Source: an uncultured Collinsella sp. | GTDB lineage: Bacteria > Actinomycetota > Coriobacteriia > Coriobacteriales > Coriobacteriaceae | Assembly (NCBI GenBank): GCA_902496845.1 | Contig: CABVCJ010000020.1 | Location: 1-32,400, forward strand | Direction of reading: 5' to 3' | Length of the DNA: 32,400 nucleotides | Part shown: positions 15,688-23,053 of the stretch, one piece after another | Numbering within the stretch: position 1 is the first letter of the stretch | How the letters are laid out: each line of letters begins with the position of its first letter | Translations under genes and position numbers: made by a program | Notes under the pieces: model-generated | What the model was told of the DNA's origin: nothing | The model's input: only the letters and a program-made list of their open reading frames with translations | The model's database searches: none

Positions 15688-17175
15688 TTGTCACAGTTCA
15701 CCGATATCAGCCGAATTAACGTTTGCGGCGGCGACGGCGGAGCCGGATGCATGTCGTTTAGGCGCGAGGCATTTGTTCCCAAGGGCGGCCCCGATGGCGG
15801 CGACGGCGGTCGTGGCGGCAACGTCGTCATTCAGGCCGACGCTCAGCTGTCCTCGCTGATCGATTACCGCTTTAAGCATCACTTTCGTGCTGAGCGCGGA
15901 ACGCATGGCCAGGGTGCCCGCCGCAACGGCAAAAGCGGTGAGGACCTGATTTTGAAAGTCCCCATGGGCACCGTAGTCCGCGAGCTCGATCCCGAGACGC
16001 AGACCCCGATGTTCGAGATTGCCGACCTGGTGCACGACGGCGAGCGCGTTGTCGTGGCGCCCGGTGGTGCTGGCGGTCTGGGTAACACTCATTTTGTGAC
16101 GTCGGTGCGCCGCGCGCCCGCGTTTGCCCAGCTCGGCGAGCCGGCCGAGGAACACTGGATCGAGCTCGAGATGAAGCTTATGGCCGATGCCGCGCTCGTG
16201 GGCTTTCCCTCGGTGGGTAAGTCTTCGCTCATCGCGCGTATGAGTGCCGCCCGTCCCAAGATTGCCGACTATCCGTTTACCACGCTTGTGCCCAACTTGG
16301 GCATGGTGCGTGCCGGCGAATATTCTTACGTCGTTGCCGATGTCCCCGGTCTTATCGAGGGCGCGAGCGAGGGGCGTGGCCTGGGCCATCAGTTCCTGCG
16401 CCATATCGAGCGCACTGCTTTGATTATGCATGTCGTTGACATGACGGGCGGATTTGAGGATCGTGACCCGGTCGAGGACTATCGCATTATTAACCGTGAA
16501 CTCGAGCAGTATGGCGCAGAACTCTCGGAGCGCCCGCAGATCGTTGTCGCCAACAAGTGCGATGCGCCGGGCACGGCCGACAAGATTGCCGACCTTAAGC
16601 GCGCTGCGCTCGACGACGGGCATCTGTTCTTTGCCGTTTCCGCCGTTACGGGCGCCGGTCTCAACACCCTGATGCTTGCCGTGGGCGAGCAGGTGGCTAA
16701 GCTTCGCGCTGAGCTTGCGGTCTCTGATGAGCCGGTCGATTTGCGCGACGAGGAGTGGGAGCGCCGCCGTCTGCAGCGCGAGAAGCGGTTCCGCATTGTC
16801 CAGGAGGAGCCCGGTGCCTTCCGTGTGGTCGGTCGCGCCATCGAGCGCTTGGTTATCCAGACCGACTGGGAAAATGAGGAGGCCGTCATCTACCTGCAGC
16901 ATAAGTTTTCCCGCATGGGTGTCGACGACGCGCTCCAAAAGGCCGGCTGCCGTGCCGGCGACGAGGTTCGCATTTGCCAGCGCGCCTTTGACTTTGAGGG
17001 CGCCGAGGACTTCTCGGAGTTCGAGGACGAGCTTGAGGACGGTAGTGAGGACCTCGCCGTCGAGGTCGTTGACGTCACCGATGATAGCTTGGAGGCTGTC
17101 GACGCTGTGGATGCCATTGACGGTACCGATGACGCTTTTGCTGCGGAAGAAGTCGAGACCCCGGAGGGCGAGTAA
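15688..17175 (+). CDS. obgE: Obg GTPase, ribosome assembly factor
   Basis: Obg is a GTPase that acts in 50S maturation and stress signalling. The 495-residue protein has the three Obg parts in order. The Gly-rich Obg fold covers residues 1-160 (GGDGGAGCMSFRREAFVPKGGPDGGDGGRGG). The G domain follows, with G1 GFPSVGKSS at 172-180, G3 DVPG at 218-221, G4 NKCD at 289-292 and G5 SAVTG at 318-322. The OCT domain lies at about 365-435. A ~60-residue tail of mostly Asp, Glu, Ala and Val follows; acidic Obg tails are known, but this one is long. The start is TTG, eight bases after AGGAGG. nadD follows three bases after the stop. Confidence 0.97.
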   Translation: MSQFTDISRINVCGGDGGAGCMSFRREAFVPKGGPDGGDGGRGGNVVIQADAQLSSLIDYRFKHHFRAERGTHGQGARRNGKSGEDLILKVPMGTVVRELDPETQTPMFEIADLVHDGERVVVAPGGAGGLGNTHFVTSVRRAPAFAQLGEPAEEHWIELEMKLMADAALVGFPSVGKSSLIARMSAARPKIADYPFTTLVPNLGMVRAGEYSYVVADVPGLIEGASEGRGLGHQFLRHIERTALIMHVVDMTGGFEDRDPVEDYRIINRELEQYGAELSERPQIVVANKCDAPGTADKIADLKRAALDDGHLFFAVSAVTGAGLNTLMLAVGEQVAKLRAELAVSDEPVDLRDEEWERRRLQREKRFRIVQEEPGAFRVVGRAIERLVIQTDWENEEAVIYLQHKFSRMGVDDALQKAGCRAGDEVRICQRAFDFEGAEDFSEFEDELEDGSEDLAVEVVDVTDDSLEAVDAVDAIDGTDDAFAAEEVETPEGE

Positions 17176-17178
17176 GCC

Positions 17179-17856
17179 ATGTCGCTGCGTGGTGGAATCG
17201 GATTGCCTGAGCTACCTATCAAGGACGGGCGGGAATTTAGGCTCGGCATTATGGGTGGTACCTTTGACCCGATTCATTACGGGCATTTGGTTACCGCCGA
17301 GCAGGCGCGCGAGTCGCTCGACTTGGACGCTGTGCTTTTTATGCCGGCCGGCTCTCCCGCCTTTAAGCTCGACAAACCGGTAACGCCTGCTGAGGACCGT
17401 TATGCCATGACGGTCCTCGCGACTGCCGCGAACCCGGCCTTTTTGGCAAGCCGCTTCGAGATCGATCGTGCCGGTGTCACCTACACAGCCGATACGCTGC
17501 GTGCCCTTCGCGAGTTTTACCCGCCACAGGTGAAGCTTTACTTTATTACGGGTGCCGATGCGATTATCGATATTGTGACCTGGCACAATGCAGATGAGAT
17601 TGCCGAACTGGCAACCTTTATTGCGGCGACGCGTCCCGGCTTTGACATCGATACGGCCCGGGCGCGGATTAAGGAATCGGGACTGCCATTCGACGTTCGC
17701 TATATTCAGATTCCGGCGCTGGCGATTAGCTCGACCAACATTCGCAAGCGGGTTGCTCGCGGCATGAGCGTGCGCTATCTTACGAGCGAGTCCGTGCTCG
17801 GCTATATCCGTAAGCGCGGCCTGTATGCCGATCTTGGGCAAGAAGATTTTGATTGA
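17179..17856 (+). CDS. nadD: Nicotinate-nucleotide adenylyltransferase
   Basis: NadD joins nicotinate mononucleotide and ATP to form deamido-NAD, the penultimate step of NAD synthesis. The 225-residue protein has the nucleotidyltransferase motif GGTFDPIHYGH at residues 26-36 and the second signature ISSTNIR at 183-189. The first ~20 residues (MSLRGGIGLPELPIKDGREF) are an extension before the first strand. The ATG lies three bases after the obgE stop, so it is probably translationally coupled. The order obg-nadD-yqeK-rsfS is common in Gram-positive bacteria. Confidence 0.96.
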   Translation: MSLRGGIGLPELPIKDGREFRLGIMGGTFDPIHYGHLVTAEQARESLDLDAVLFMPAGSPAFKLDKPVTPAEDRYAMTVLATAANPAFLASRFEIDRAGVTYTADTLRALREFYPPQVKLYFITGADAIIDIVTWHNADEIAELATFIAATRPGFDIDTARARIKESGLPFDVRYIQIPALAISSTNIRKRVARGMSVRYLTSESVLGYIRKRGLYADLGQEDFD

Positions 17857-17868
17857 TGGGGGATAACG

Positions 17869-18477
17869 TTGTCGGTAGAAGAACAGTTTGAGGTCGACGA
17901 GCGCGCTCTCTTGACGCGTATCCACGAGTTGCTCGATGTGCGCATGAAGGATAAGCGTAAGCGCTACGTGCATTCGCTCGGGGTTGCCGAGACTGCGTTG
18001 CACCTAGCCGAGGTGTACGGTGTCGACCGCTTTGATGCCGCTGCCGCCGGCCTGATCCATGACTGGGATAAGGTGCTCTCCGACGACGAGCTGGTCACGC
18101 GCGCTCTGCATTATGGCATTAAGATTGCCGGCTCTCCGTCTGCCGCGACGCCGCTTTTGCATGGCCCGGTTGCCGCCTATGAGCTTCCGCAGCTTTTTCC
18201 CGAGCTGTCGCCGGCGGTCTTTCAGGCTGTCGACCGTCACACCGTGGGCGCTTGCGACATGACGCCGCTCGATATGGTGGTCTTTGTGGCCGATGCCATC
18301 GAACCTAACCGCCACGGCGATTATGCCCATGCGCTGCGCAAGATGGTGGGGAAGTCTTCGCTCGATGAGTTGTTCTTCTCCTGTTTTGCTCAGGGTCTGG
18401 TCTATGTGATCCAGACCGGGCGTTATCTTTATCCCACGGCTATTACGATTTACAACCATTACGCCCAGCTGCGCTAG
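17869..18477 (+). CDS. yqeK: HD-domain Ap4A hydrolase YqeK
   Basis: YqeK-family HD hydrolases symmetrically cleave diadenosine tetraphosphate. The 202-residue protein has the expected metal ligands: H35 in RYVHSLGVAETA, the H64-D65 doublet in GLIHDWDKVL, H98, H124 and D142. The family often has HDIAK at the doublet; here it is HDWDK, with both metal-binding residues kept. The start is TTG with a GGGGGA SD about six bases upstream. It begins 12 bases after nadD and precedes rsfS by 27 bases. Confidence 0.92.
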   Translation: MSVEEQFEVDERALLTRIHELLDVRMKDKRKRYVHSLGVAETALHLAEVYGVDRFDAAAAGLIHDWDKVLSDDELVTRALHYGIKIAGSPSAATPLLHGPVAAYELPQLFPELSPAVFQAVDRHTVGACDMTPLDMVVFVADAIEPNRHGDYAHALRKMVGKSSLDELFFSCFAQGLVYVIQTGRYLYPTAITIYNHYAQLR

Positions 18478-18504
18478 CTCGGGCTGTCTAGAAAGAGGTA
18501 TTCC

Positions 18505-18960
18505 ATGGCCGACGAGACCATGACCGACGAGCAGATTCTTGAAGGTGTGGAGCACAAGAGTTTCGTTGCCACGTCCGACCGCACTGCCGCCTCGCTGTCC
18601 GCGAGCGGTGTCGCCGCCGAGGATGTCGCCCGCGCCGCCGCGCAGGCCGCCTACGACAAGAAAGGCGAGGACGTTCAGGTGCTCGACCTGACTGAGCTTT
18701 CCGATGTGTGCGACTACTTTGTCCTCGCTACCGGCACCAACAACCGCCAGGTCGATTCGATTGTTGACGAGATCGAGGAGAAGGTCGCCGAGGCTTGCGG
18801 TGAGCACCCGTTTTCCATCGAGGGCCGCGAACAGAAGACCTGGATTCTCATGGACTACGGTTCGGTTGTCGTCCACGTCTTCACTCCCGAGGCCCGTGAG
18901 TTCTACCGTCTCGAAAAGCTCTGGGGCGACGCCCCCCAGCTTCCCCTCGACCTCCTCTAG
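18505..18960 (+). CDS. rsfS: Ribosomal silencing factor RsfS
   Basis: RsfS binds L14 on the 50S subunit and blocks joining with 30S when nutrients are short. The core runs from about residue 40 to the end, with typical ARAAAQAAYDKKGEDVQVLDLTELSDVCDYFVLATGTNNRQV and WILMDYGSVVVHVFTPEAREFYRLEKLWGDAP blocks. The first ~40 residues (MADETMTDEQILEGVEHKSF...) are an extra N-terminal extension not needed for the RsfS fold. The ATG has AGAGG at a normal distance. It is the last gene of the rplU cluster and is followed by a strong terminator. Confidence 0.95.
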   Translation: MADETMTDEQILEGVEHKSFVATSDRTAASLSASGVAAEDVARAAAQAAYDKKGEDVQVLDLTELSDVCDYFVLATGTNNRQVDSIVDEIEEKVAEACGEHPFSIEGREQKTWILMDYGSVVVHVFTPEAREFYRLEKLWGDAPQLPLDLL

Positions 18961-18965
18961 TAGTT

Positions 18966-18992
18966 CATTTGGGACGGGCTTTTTAGCTAACC
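18966..18992 (+). repeat. Partial copy of a dispersed intergenic repeat
   Basis: The sequence around ATTTGGGACGGG, then CTTTTTAGCTAACC, closely resembles the reverse complement of 27022-27050, which reads ATTTGGGACGGGG, CTATTTTAGCTACCCC. The two differ by small indels. Both are intergenic and just after a stop codon. Two copies in one window suggest a short repeat family in this genome. Confidence 0.55.
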
Positions 18993-19002
18993 TTTACCGT
19001 TC

Positions 19003-19044
19003 GCCGGGCAGCTGCATCATTCGCAGCTGCCCGGCTTTCTTTTT
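19003..19044 (+). terminator. Strong intrinsic terminator after rsfS
   Basis: Bases 19003-19015 and 19023-19035 form a perfect 13-bp GC-rich stem with a seven-base loop, followed by TTTCTTTTT. It ends the rplU-rsfS transcript just before the convergent dinB gene. No T-run is present in the opposite direction, so it should act mainly on the + strand. Confidence 0.9.
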
Positions 19045-19054
19045 GTCTAAGGGA

Positions 19055-20302
19055 CTAATCGTTGAAGCGGGATTGGCGGCCGAAGGATAGGGCGGTGTCG
19101 CCGAACTTGTCTCGGACGGCGTCGATAGCGACTGAGAGGTCGCGACGGTCGCTGGATTGGGCTCCGCGGTCGTCGATCTCGCAGAACAGGTCGGTCTGGA
19201 TGCCGCCCTGATGGTCAAAGTCGCTCATGCCGATGCCCGCCAGGCGCACATGCATGCCTTCCTGCCAGATGTTATCGAGCAGCTCGAGCGCCACCGCCAC
19301 GAAGATGTTCTCATCGTCGGTCGGATGCGGCAGCCGGCGCTGTGCCGAGCGACCGCTTCCATACGAATACTTGAGTTTGAGCGTCACCGTGGCGCCCGTT
19401 AGTCCCTGACGGCGCAGGCGGCGTCCCACTGACTCTCCCAACAGCGCAATCGCCGCTTCGATGTCCCCACGCTCAGTCAAATCTTTCGCAAAGGTGCGTT
19501 CATTGCTGACCGACTTGACTTCGCGCTCCTCATCGAGGCTCGTGACTTCGGAGATTTCGAGTCCCAGCGCACGCTGGCGCATGCGTTCGCCGTTGACGCC
19601 AAAAATAGAGGCCAGGGTGGATTCCGGTGTGCGTGACAGCTCGCCGAGCGTGTAGATGCGCATGCGGCGTTCCTCGGCCGAGCGCCCGATGCCGCTCATA
19701 GCAGATACCGGCAGCGCGGCCAAAAAGCGCTGCTCGGTTCCGGGGCGCACGATGGTCAGCCCAAACGGCTTGTCCCGCTCGCTTGCGATCTTTGCGACCG
19801 TCTTGTTGCAGCCCACGCCAATTGAGCAGGTTACCCCCAGCGCCGCCACGCGATCACTGATTCGCCGCGCAACCAGCAGCGGGTCTTCGGGTGCAAAGCG
19901 GCCCGGTGTGATATCGATAAAGGCCTCGTCGATGGACACGCGCTCAACGCGCGGGGTCTCGTCGGCGAGAATCGCCATGACCTGAGCGCTGACCTCGTGG
20001 TAGCGATCGAAATGCCCATGCGTCCAAATGGCCTGCGGACAGAGGCGCCGTGCCTCGGCCGAGGGCATGGCAGAGTGCACGCCAAAGCGACGTGCCTCGT
20101 ATGAGCAGGTGGACACGACGCCGCGGGAATCGGCATCGCCGCCCACGATGAGCGGCTTGCCGCGCCACTCGGGATGATCGAGCATCTCCACGCTCGCAAA
20201 AAACGCATCGAGATCCATGAGGCCCACCGCCGGACCCGTCCAGGGAGGCGGCGTGACGCCCATGGCATCCTCATAACCGTATGTATGTTCGCGTCTTTTC
20301 AT
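19055..20302 (-). CDS. dinB: DNA polymerase IV (Y family)
   Basis: DinB is an error-prone translesion polymerase. The 415-residue product (from the ATG at 20302) has the Y-family catalytic residues: D30 in GLMDLDAFFASVEM and D125-E126 in RVSIDEAFIDITPG. The CSIGVGCNKTVAKIASERDKP block, the thumb and the C-terminal little-finger domain are also present. It ends in GRQSRFND, with no visible beta-clamp motif of the QLxLF type. The start is uncertain: an in-frame ATG at 20263 has GAGG five bases upstream and gives 402 residues, while the ATG at 20302 has no SD. It is the only clear minus-strand gene here, convergent with rsfS and divergent from rpsP. Confidence 0.93.
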   Translation of the reverse strand: MKRREHTYGYEDAMGVTPPPWTGPAVGLMDLDAFFASVEMLDHPEWRGKPLIVGGDADSRGVVSTCSYEARRFGVHSAMPSAEARRLCPQAIWTHGHFDRYHEVSAQVMAILADETPRVERVSIDEAFIDITPGRFAPEDPLLVARRISDRVAALGVTCSIGVGCNKTVAKIASERDKPFGLTIVRPGTEQRFLAALPVSAMSGIGRSAEERRMRIYTLGELSRTPESTLASIFGVNGERMRQRALGLEISEVTSLDEEREVKSVSNERTFAKDLTERGDIEAAIALLGESVGRRLRRQGLTGATVTLKLKYSYGSGRSAQRRLPHPTDDENIFVAVALELLDNIWQEGMHVRLAGIGMSDFDHQGGIQTDLFCEIDDRGAQSSDRRDLSVAIDAVRDKFGDTALSFGRQSRFND

Positions 20303-20308
20303 GGCATG

Positions 20309-20314
20309 AGTATA
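20309..20314 (-). promoter_or_regulatory. Probable dinB -10 box
   Basis: TATACT on the minus strand ends six bases before the ATG at 20302, so transcription would begin at or next to that ATG. That gives either a leaderless mRNA from 20302 or a 39-base leader for the SD-preceded ATG at 20263. No good -35 lies at the right distance, and I see no recognisable LexA box. Confidence 0.45.
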
Positions 20315-20418
20315 CCGCGCAGCTCATGTGGGGTGCGTGTATGTGCTTGCAAATCGAGAATTCTTGTCTAAGATATGGATTTGCCTTCGACTATACCGAA
20401 GAAGTTGGTCTCACGGAC

Positions 20419-20447
20419 TTCACCTGCCCGCGTCGATGGCGTATTAT
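20419..20447 (+). promoter_or_regulatory. rpsP operon promoter
   Basis: TTCACC at 20419-20424 and TATTAT at 20442-20447 are spaced by 17 bases. Transcription would start near 20454, about 50 bases before the rpsP start. Confidence 0.6.
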
Positions 20448-20490
20448 GTTCAACTGTTTGTTTGTAGTTGCAGCCTAAAGCTGCTTGGTT

Positions 20491-20497
20491 GGAGGAG
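20491..20497 (+). promoter_or_regulatory. SD site that sets the rpsP start
   Basis: GGAGGAG lies six bases before the TTG at 20504. The frame is open further upstream to 20468, but the added residues are not part of S16, so the TTG is the true start. Confidence 0.8.
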
Positions 20498-20503
20498 TTT
20501 CCT

Positions 20504-20845
20504 TTGGCAGTCAAGATTCGCCTTGCTCGTCACGGCGCTAAGAAGCGTCCGTACTACCGTGTCGTCGTCGCCGATTCCCGCGCCCCGCGTGACGGTCGTA
20601 TCATCGAGGAGGTCGGCCGCTACAACCCGATGACCGCCCCCAAGACCATCAACCTCGATCTCGAGAAGATCGCTGACTGGCAGTCCAAGGGCGCTCAGCT
20701 CACCGACGCTGTCGCTGCTCTGGTCAAGGCCGCCAACGAGGGCGAGAAGACCGAGACCGTCGTCAAGAAGTCCAAGAAGCAGCTCGCCAAAGAGGCCGAG
20801 GCCGCTAAGGCTGCCGCTGAGGCCGCTGAGGGCGCCGAGGAGTAA
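20504..20845 (+). CDS. rpsP: 30S ribosomal protein S16
   Basis: S16 is a small-subunit assembly protein. The 113-residue product reads (M)AVKIRLARHGAKKRPYYRVVVADSRAPRDGR, followed by EEVGRYNP, the S16 signature. The last ~30 residues form a Lys/Ala/Glu-rich tail (KKSKKQLAKEAEAAKAAAEA). The start is TTG with a very strong SD. It heads rpsP-khpA-rimM-trmD-lepB, where all gaps are small or negative, so these genes form one operon. Confidence 0.97.
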   Translation: MAVKIRLARHGAKKRPYYRVVVADSRAPRDGRIIEEVGRYNPMTAPKTINLDLEKIADWQSKGAQLTDAVAALVKAANEGEKTETVVKKSKKQLAKEAEAAKAAAEAAEGAEE

Positions 20846-20848
20846 ATC

Positions 20849-21133
20849 GTGCCTGAGGTTGACGCTGCACAGCTCGAGGGTGAGGCAATGCTCTCAGATC
20901 GCATCGCCGATCTCGTCGAATATCTCGTTGTTCAGATCGTCGACGACCCGGATTCCGTGAGCCTTGAGGTCATCGACGGTGACGACGCCTCCACGATTGA
21001 GGTTTCGGTTGCCGAGGATGACGTCGCTAAGGTCATCGGCCGTCGTGGCCGTACCATCAAGGCCATTCGCACGCTCGCCCGTGCACTGGCCGCTCGCCTC
21101 GACACTGCAGTCGAGGTAGAGGTTCTGGGCTAG
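20849..21133 (+). CDS. khpA: KH-domain RNA-binding protein KhpA
   Basis: KhpA is a small single-KH-domain RNA-binding protein, often paired with KhpB (Jag). The GxxG loop is in KVIGRRGRTIKAIRTLARAL. The preceding LVEYLVVQIVDDPDSVSLEVI is the usual KhpA start region. Two starts are possible. GTG at 20849, with AGGAG six bases upstream and three bases after the rpsP stop, gives 94 residues. ATG at 20888 gives 81 residues, closer to the family's usual ~75-80. The GTG is listed because its SD is clearer. The gene order rpsP-khpA-rimM-trmD is a well-known conserved block. Confidence 0.92.
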   Translation: MPEVDAAQLEGEAMLSDRIADLVEYLVVQIVDDPDSVSLEVIDGDDASTIEVSVAEDDVAKVIGRRGRTIKAIRTLARALAARLDTAVEVEVLG

Positions 21134-21137
21134 GACT

Positions 21138-21659
21138 TTGAGGTCCCAGTACAAAAACATCGCCCGTGTGGTCAAGCCGCACGGAAGGAAGGGGGAGGTC
21201 CTCGCGCAGCCGCTGCGGGGGCTTCCTTCTGTATTGACGCCGGGTATGCGCGTCGCCTTGACGCCGCCGGCGCTCAAGCGCGACCGTTTTTGCACGGTCG
21301 TATCCGTCACCGATACGGGCGATGGCGATCTGGTCTCGTTTGAGGGCATTGACGACTTGACGGCCGCCGAGGGCATCACGGGATGCTACGTGCTGGCAAA
21401 TCGTGACGACTTTGAGCTCGATTCGCTCGACGCCGCCTATACCGACTTGATGGGTCGCGAGGTGGTCGACGAGCGCTTTGGCTCGCTCGGCATAATTGTC
21501 GAGATCATGTCGACGCCCGCCAACGATGTTTGGGTTGTCGAGGGCGATCGGTACGGCGAGGTGCTGATTCCCGTGATCGAGCAGGTTGTGCTCGATCTTC
21601 CCGATCAGGGGACAATTTCCGTCCACGTTATGGACGGTTTGATCGATATGGACAAGTAG
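21138..21659 (+). CDS. rimM: Ribosome maturation factor RimM
   Basis: RimM assists 30S head assembly by binding S19 and 16S rRNA. The 173-residue protein has the N-terminal RimM barrel, with ARVVKPHGRKGEVLAQPL as the family's opening motif, and a C-terminal PRC-barrel (LMGREVVDERFGSLGIIVEI...DVWVVE...EVLIPVIEQVVLDL). The start is TTG, four bases after the khpA stop. Its own SD is weak, so it probably depends on coupling to khpA. trmD follows ten bases after the stop, preceded by a GGGAGG SD. Confidence 0.93.
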   Translation: MRSQYKNIARVVKPHGRKGEVLAQPLRGLPSVLTPGMRVALTPPALKRDRFCTVVSVTDTGDGDLVSFEGIDDLTAAEGITGCYVLANRDDFELDSLDAAYTDLMGREVVDERFGSLGIIVEIMSTPANDVWVVEGDRYGEVLIPVIEQVVLDLPDQGTISVHVMDGLIDMDK

Positions 21660-21669
21660 GGAGGACAAC

Positions 21670-22428
21670 ATGCTGATCGAGACCCTTTCGGTCTTTCCCG
21701 AGATGTTTGAGCCCGTCATGTCCACATCGATCTTGGGCCGCGCCCGCAAGGCCGGCCTTTTTGATTTTAAGGCCTATAACCTGCGTGACTGGACGCACGA
21801 CCGTCATCGTACCGTTGATGACGAGCCGTATGGCGGCGGGCAGGGCATGCTCATGAAGGTCGAGCCCATCGCCGAGGCCATCGAGGCTATTAGCTCCGAG
21901 GGTCCCAAGCCCACCGTGGTGTTCTTTACGCCCTGCGGCGAACCCTTTACGCAGCATGTGGCCGAGCGCTTGCTCAAAAGCGAGCGTCTGCTGTTTGTCT
22001 GCAGCCGCTACGAGGGCGTCGACGAGCGCGCGTATGCGTATGCCGACGAGCGCCTGTCGATCGGCGACTACGTGCTCACGGGCGGCGAGCTTCCCGCTAT
22101 GGTCGTTGCCGATGCCGTCGTGCGCTTGATTCCCGGCGCCCTTGGCGACGAGATGAGCAACGTCGATGAGTCGTTCTCGACTGCCGAGGACGGTGGCCTG
22201 CTCGAGTACGCGCAGTACACCCGTCCCGCCGAGTTCAACGGCGAGGGCGTGCCGCCGGTGCTCGTGAGCGGTGACCATGCCAAGGTTGACGCCTGGCGCC
22301 GTAAGAATGCCATCGAGCGCACCTGCCGCTGGCGTCCCGACCTGATCGAGACGGCGCGGCTTACGCCCGAGGAGCGCGCATACGCGCAGGACATCCTGGA
22401 CGCATCGTATTCGCCGAGCAAGGAGTGA
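21670..22428 (+). CDS. trmD: tRNA (guanine-N1)-methyltransferase TrmD
   Basis: TrmD methylates G37 next to the anticodon, using SAM, and so prevents +1 frameshifting. At 252 residues it has the normal length. The trefoil-knot SPOUT motifs are present: DDEPYGGGQGMLMKVEPI (usually GGxxGM), FVCSRYEGVDERA, and SIGDYVLTGGELPAMVVADAVVRLIPG. The C-terminal domain has YTRPAEFNGEGVPPVLVSGDHAKVDAWRRK, with the catalytic Asp region intact. The lepB SD lies inside the last codons, so the next gene is tightly coupled. Confidence 0.97.
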   Translation: MLIETLSVFPEMFEPVMSTSILGRARKAGLFDFKAYNLRDWTHDRHRTVDDEPYGGGQGMLMKVEPIAEAIEAISSEGPKPTVVFFTPCGEPFTQHVAERLLKSERLLFVCSRYEGVDERAYAYADERLSIGDYVLTGGELPAMVVADAVVRLIPGALGDEMSNVDESFSTAEDGGLLEYAQYTRPAEFNGEGVPPVLVSGDHAKVDAWRRKNAIERTCRWRPDLIETARLTPEERAYAQDILDASYSPSKE

Positions 22429-22430
22429 GA

Positions 22431-22994
22431 ATGGTTCCATCGCAGCATTCCGTGCTAAAGGGTGCGTTTGAGTGGATCGTGGTCGTCGCGATCGCACTGG
22501 TCGCCACCTTCCTGATTCGCTCGTTTGTGGTCGAACCCTTTGTGGTGCCCACCGGCTCCATGGAGTCCACGATCGAGATCGGCGACCAGATCCTGGCGCA
22601 AAAGGTGAGCCTTGAGCTCGGCCAGCCTGTCAGCCAAGGCGATATCGTGGTGTTCCACAACCCCGATGGCACCTCCGAGCACGATGTTCTCGTCAAGCGT
22701 GTTATTGCCACGGCCGGCCAGACGGTCGACCTTCAGGACGGCAAGGTGGTCGTTGACGGCCAGGCGCTCGACGAGGACTACACGACCGGCATGAGCTGGC
22801 CGCTTTCGGTCCAGGCTCCCGGCGCTCAGGTAAGCTATCCCTACACCGTTCCCGACGGGTGCGTGTGGGTGATGGGCGACAACCGCGAAAACTCTGCCGA
22901 CTCACGCTACTTTGGTCCCGTCGATCGCTCTGATTTGATCGCCGTGGCGCTTGTGCGCTACTGGCCGCTCAACCGCATCGGCGCTATCGACTAA
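22431..22994 (+). CDS. lepB: Signal peptidase I
   Basis: LepB removes signal peptides from exported proteins at the outer face of the membrane. The 187-residue protein has one N-terminal membrane helix at about residues 13-29, then the Ser-Lys dyad: Ser43 in VPTGSMEST and Lys89 in HDVLVKRVIA. The box GDNRENSADSR is at 149-159. The start is ATG at 22431, five bases after AGGAG (22421-22425). A GTG two codons upstream is in frame but lies inside the SD. It is the last gene of the rpsP operon. In many genomes rplS lies between trmD and lepB; here rplS is 7 kb away. Confidence 0.95.
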   Translation: MVPSQHSVLKGAFEWIVVVAIALVATFLIRSFVVEPFVVPTGSMESTIEIGDQILAQKVSLELGQPVSQGDIVVFHNPDGTSEHDVLVKRVIATAGQTVDLQDGKVVVDGQALDEDYTTGMSWPLSVQAPGAQVSYPYTVPDGCVWVMGDNRENSADSRYFGPVDRSDLIAVALVRYWPLNRIGAID

Positions 22995-23053
22995 AAACCG
23001 CTATAGTACAGTACCTAACCGTGTAATCGTTTCGACGAGGGGATATTAGAGGC

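Noticed and set aside
22995..23053. T-box riboswitch before glyQ
   Set aside because: The gap is only 59 bases, far too short for a T-box, and no specifier loop or T-box sequence is visible.
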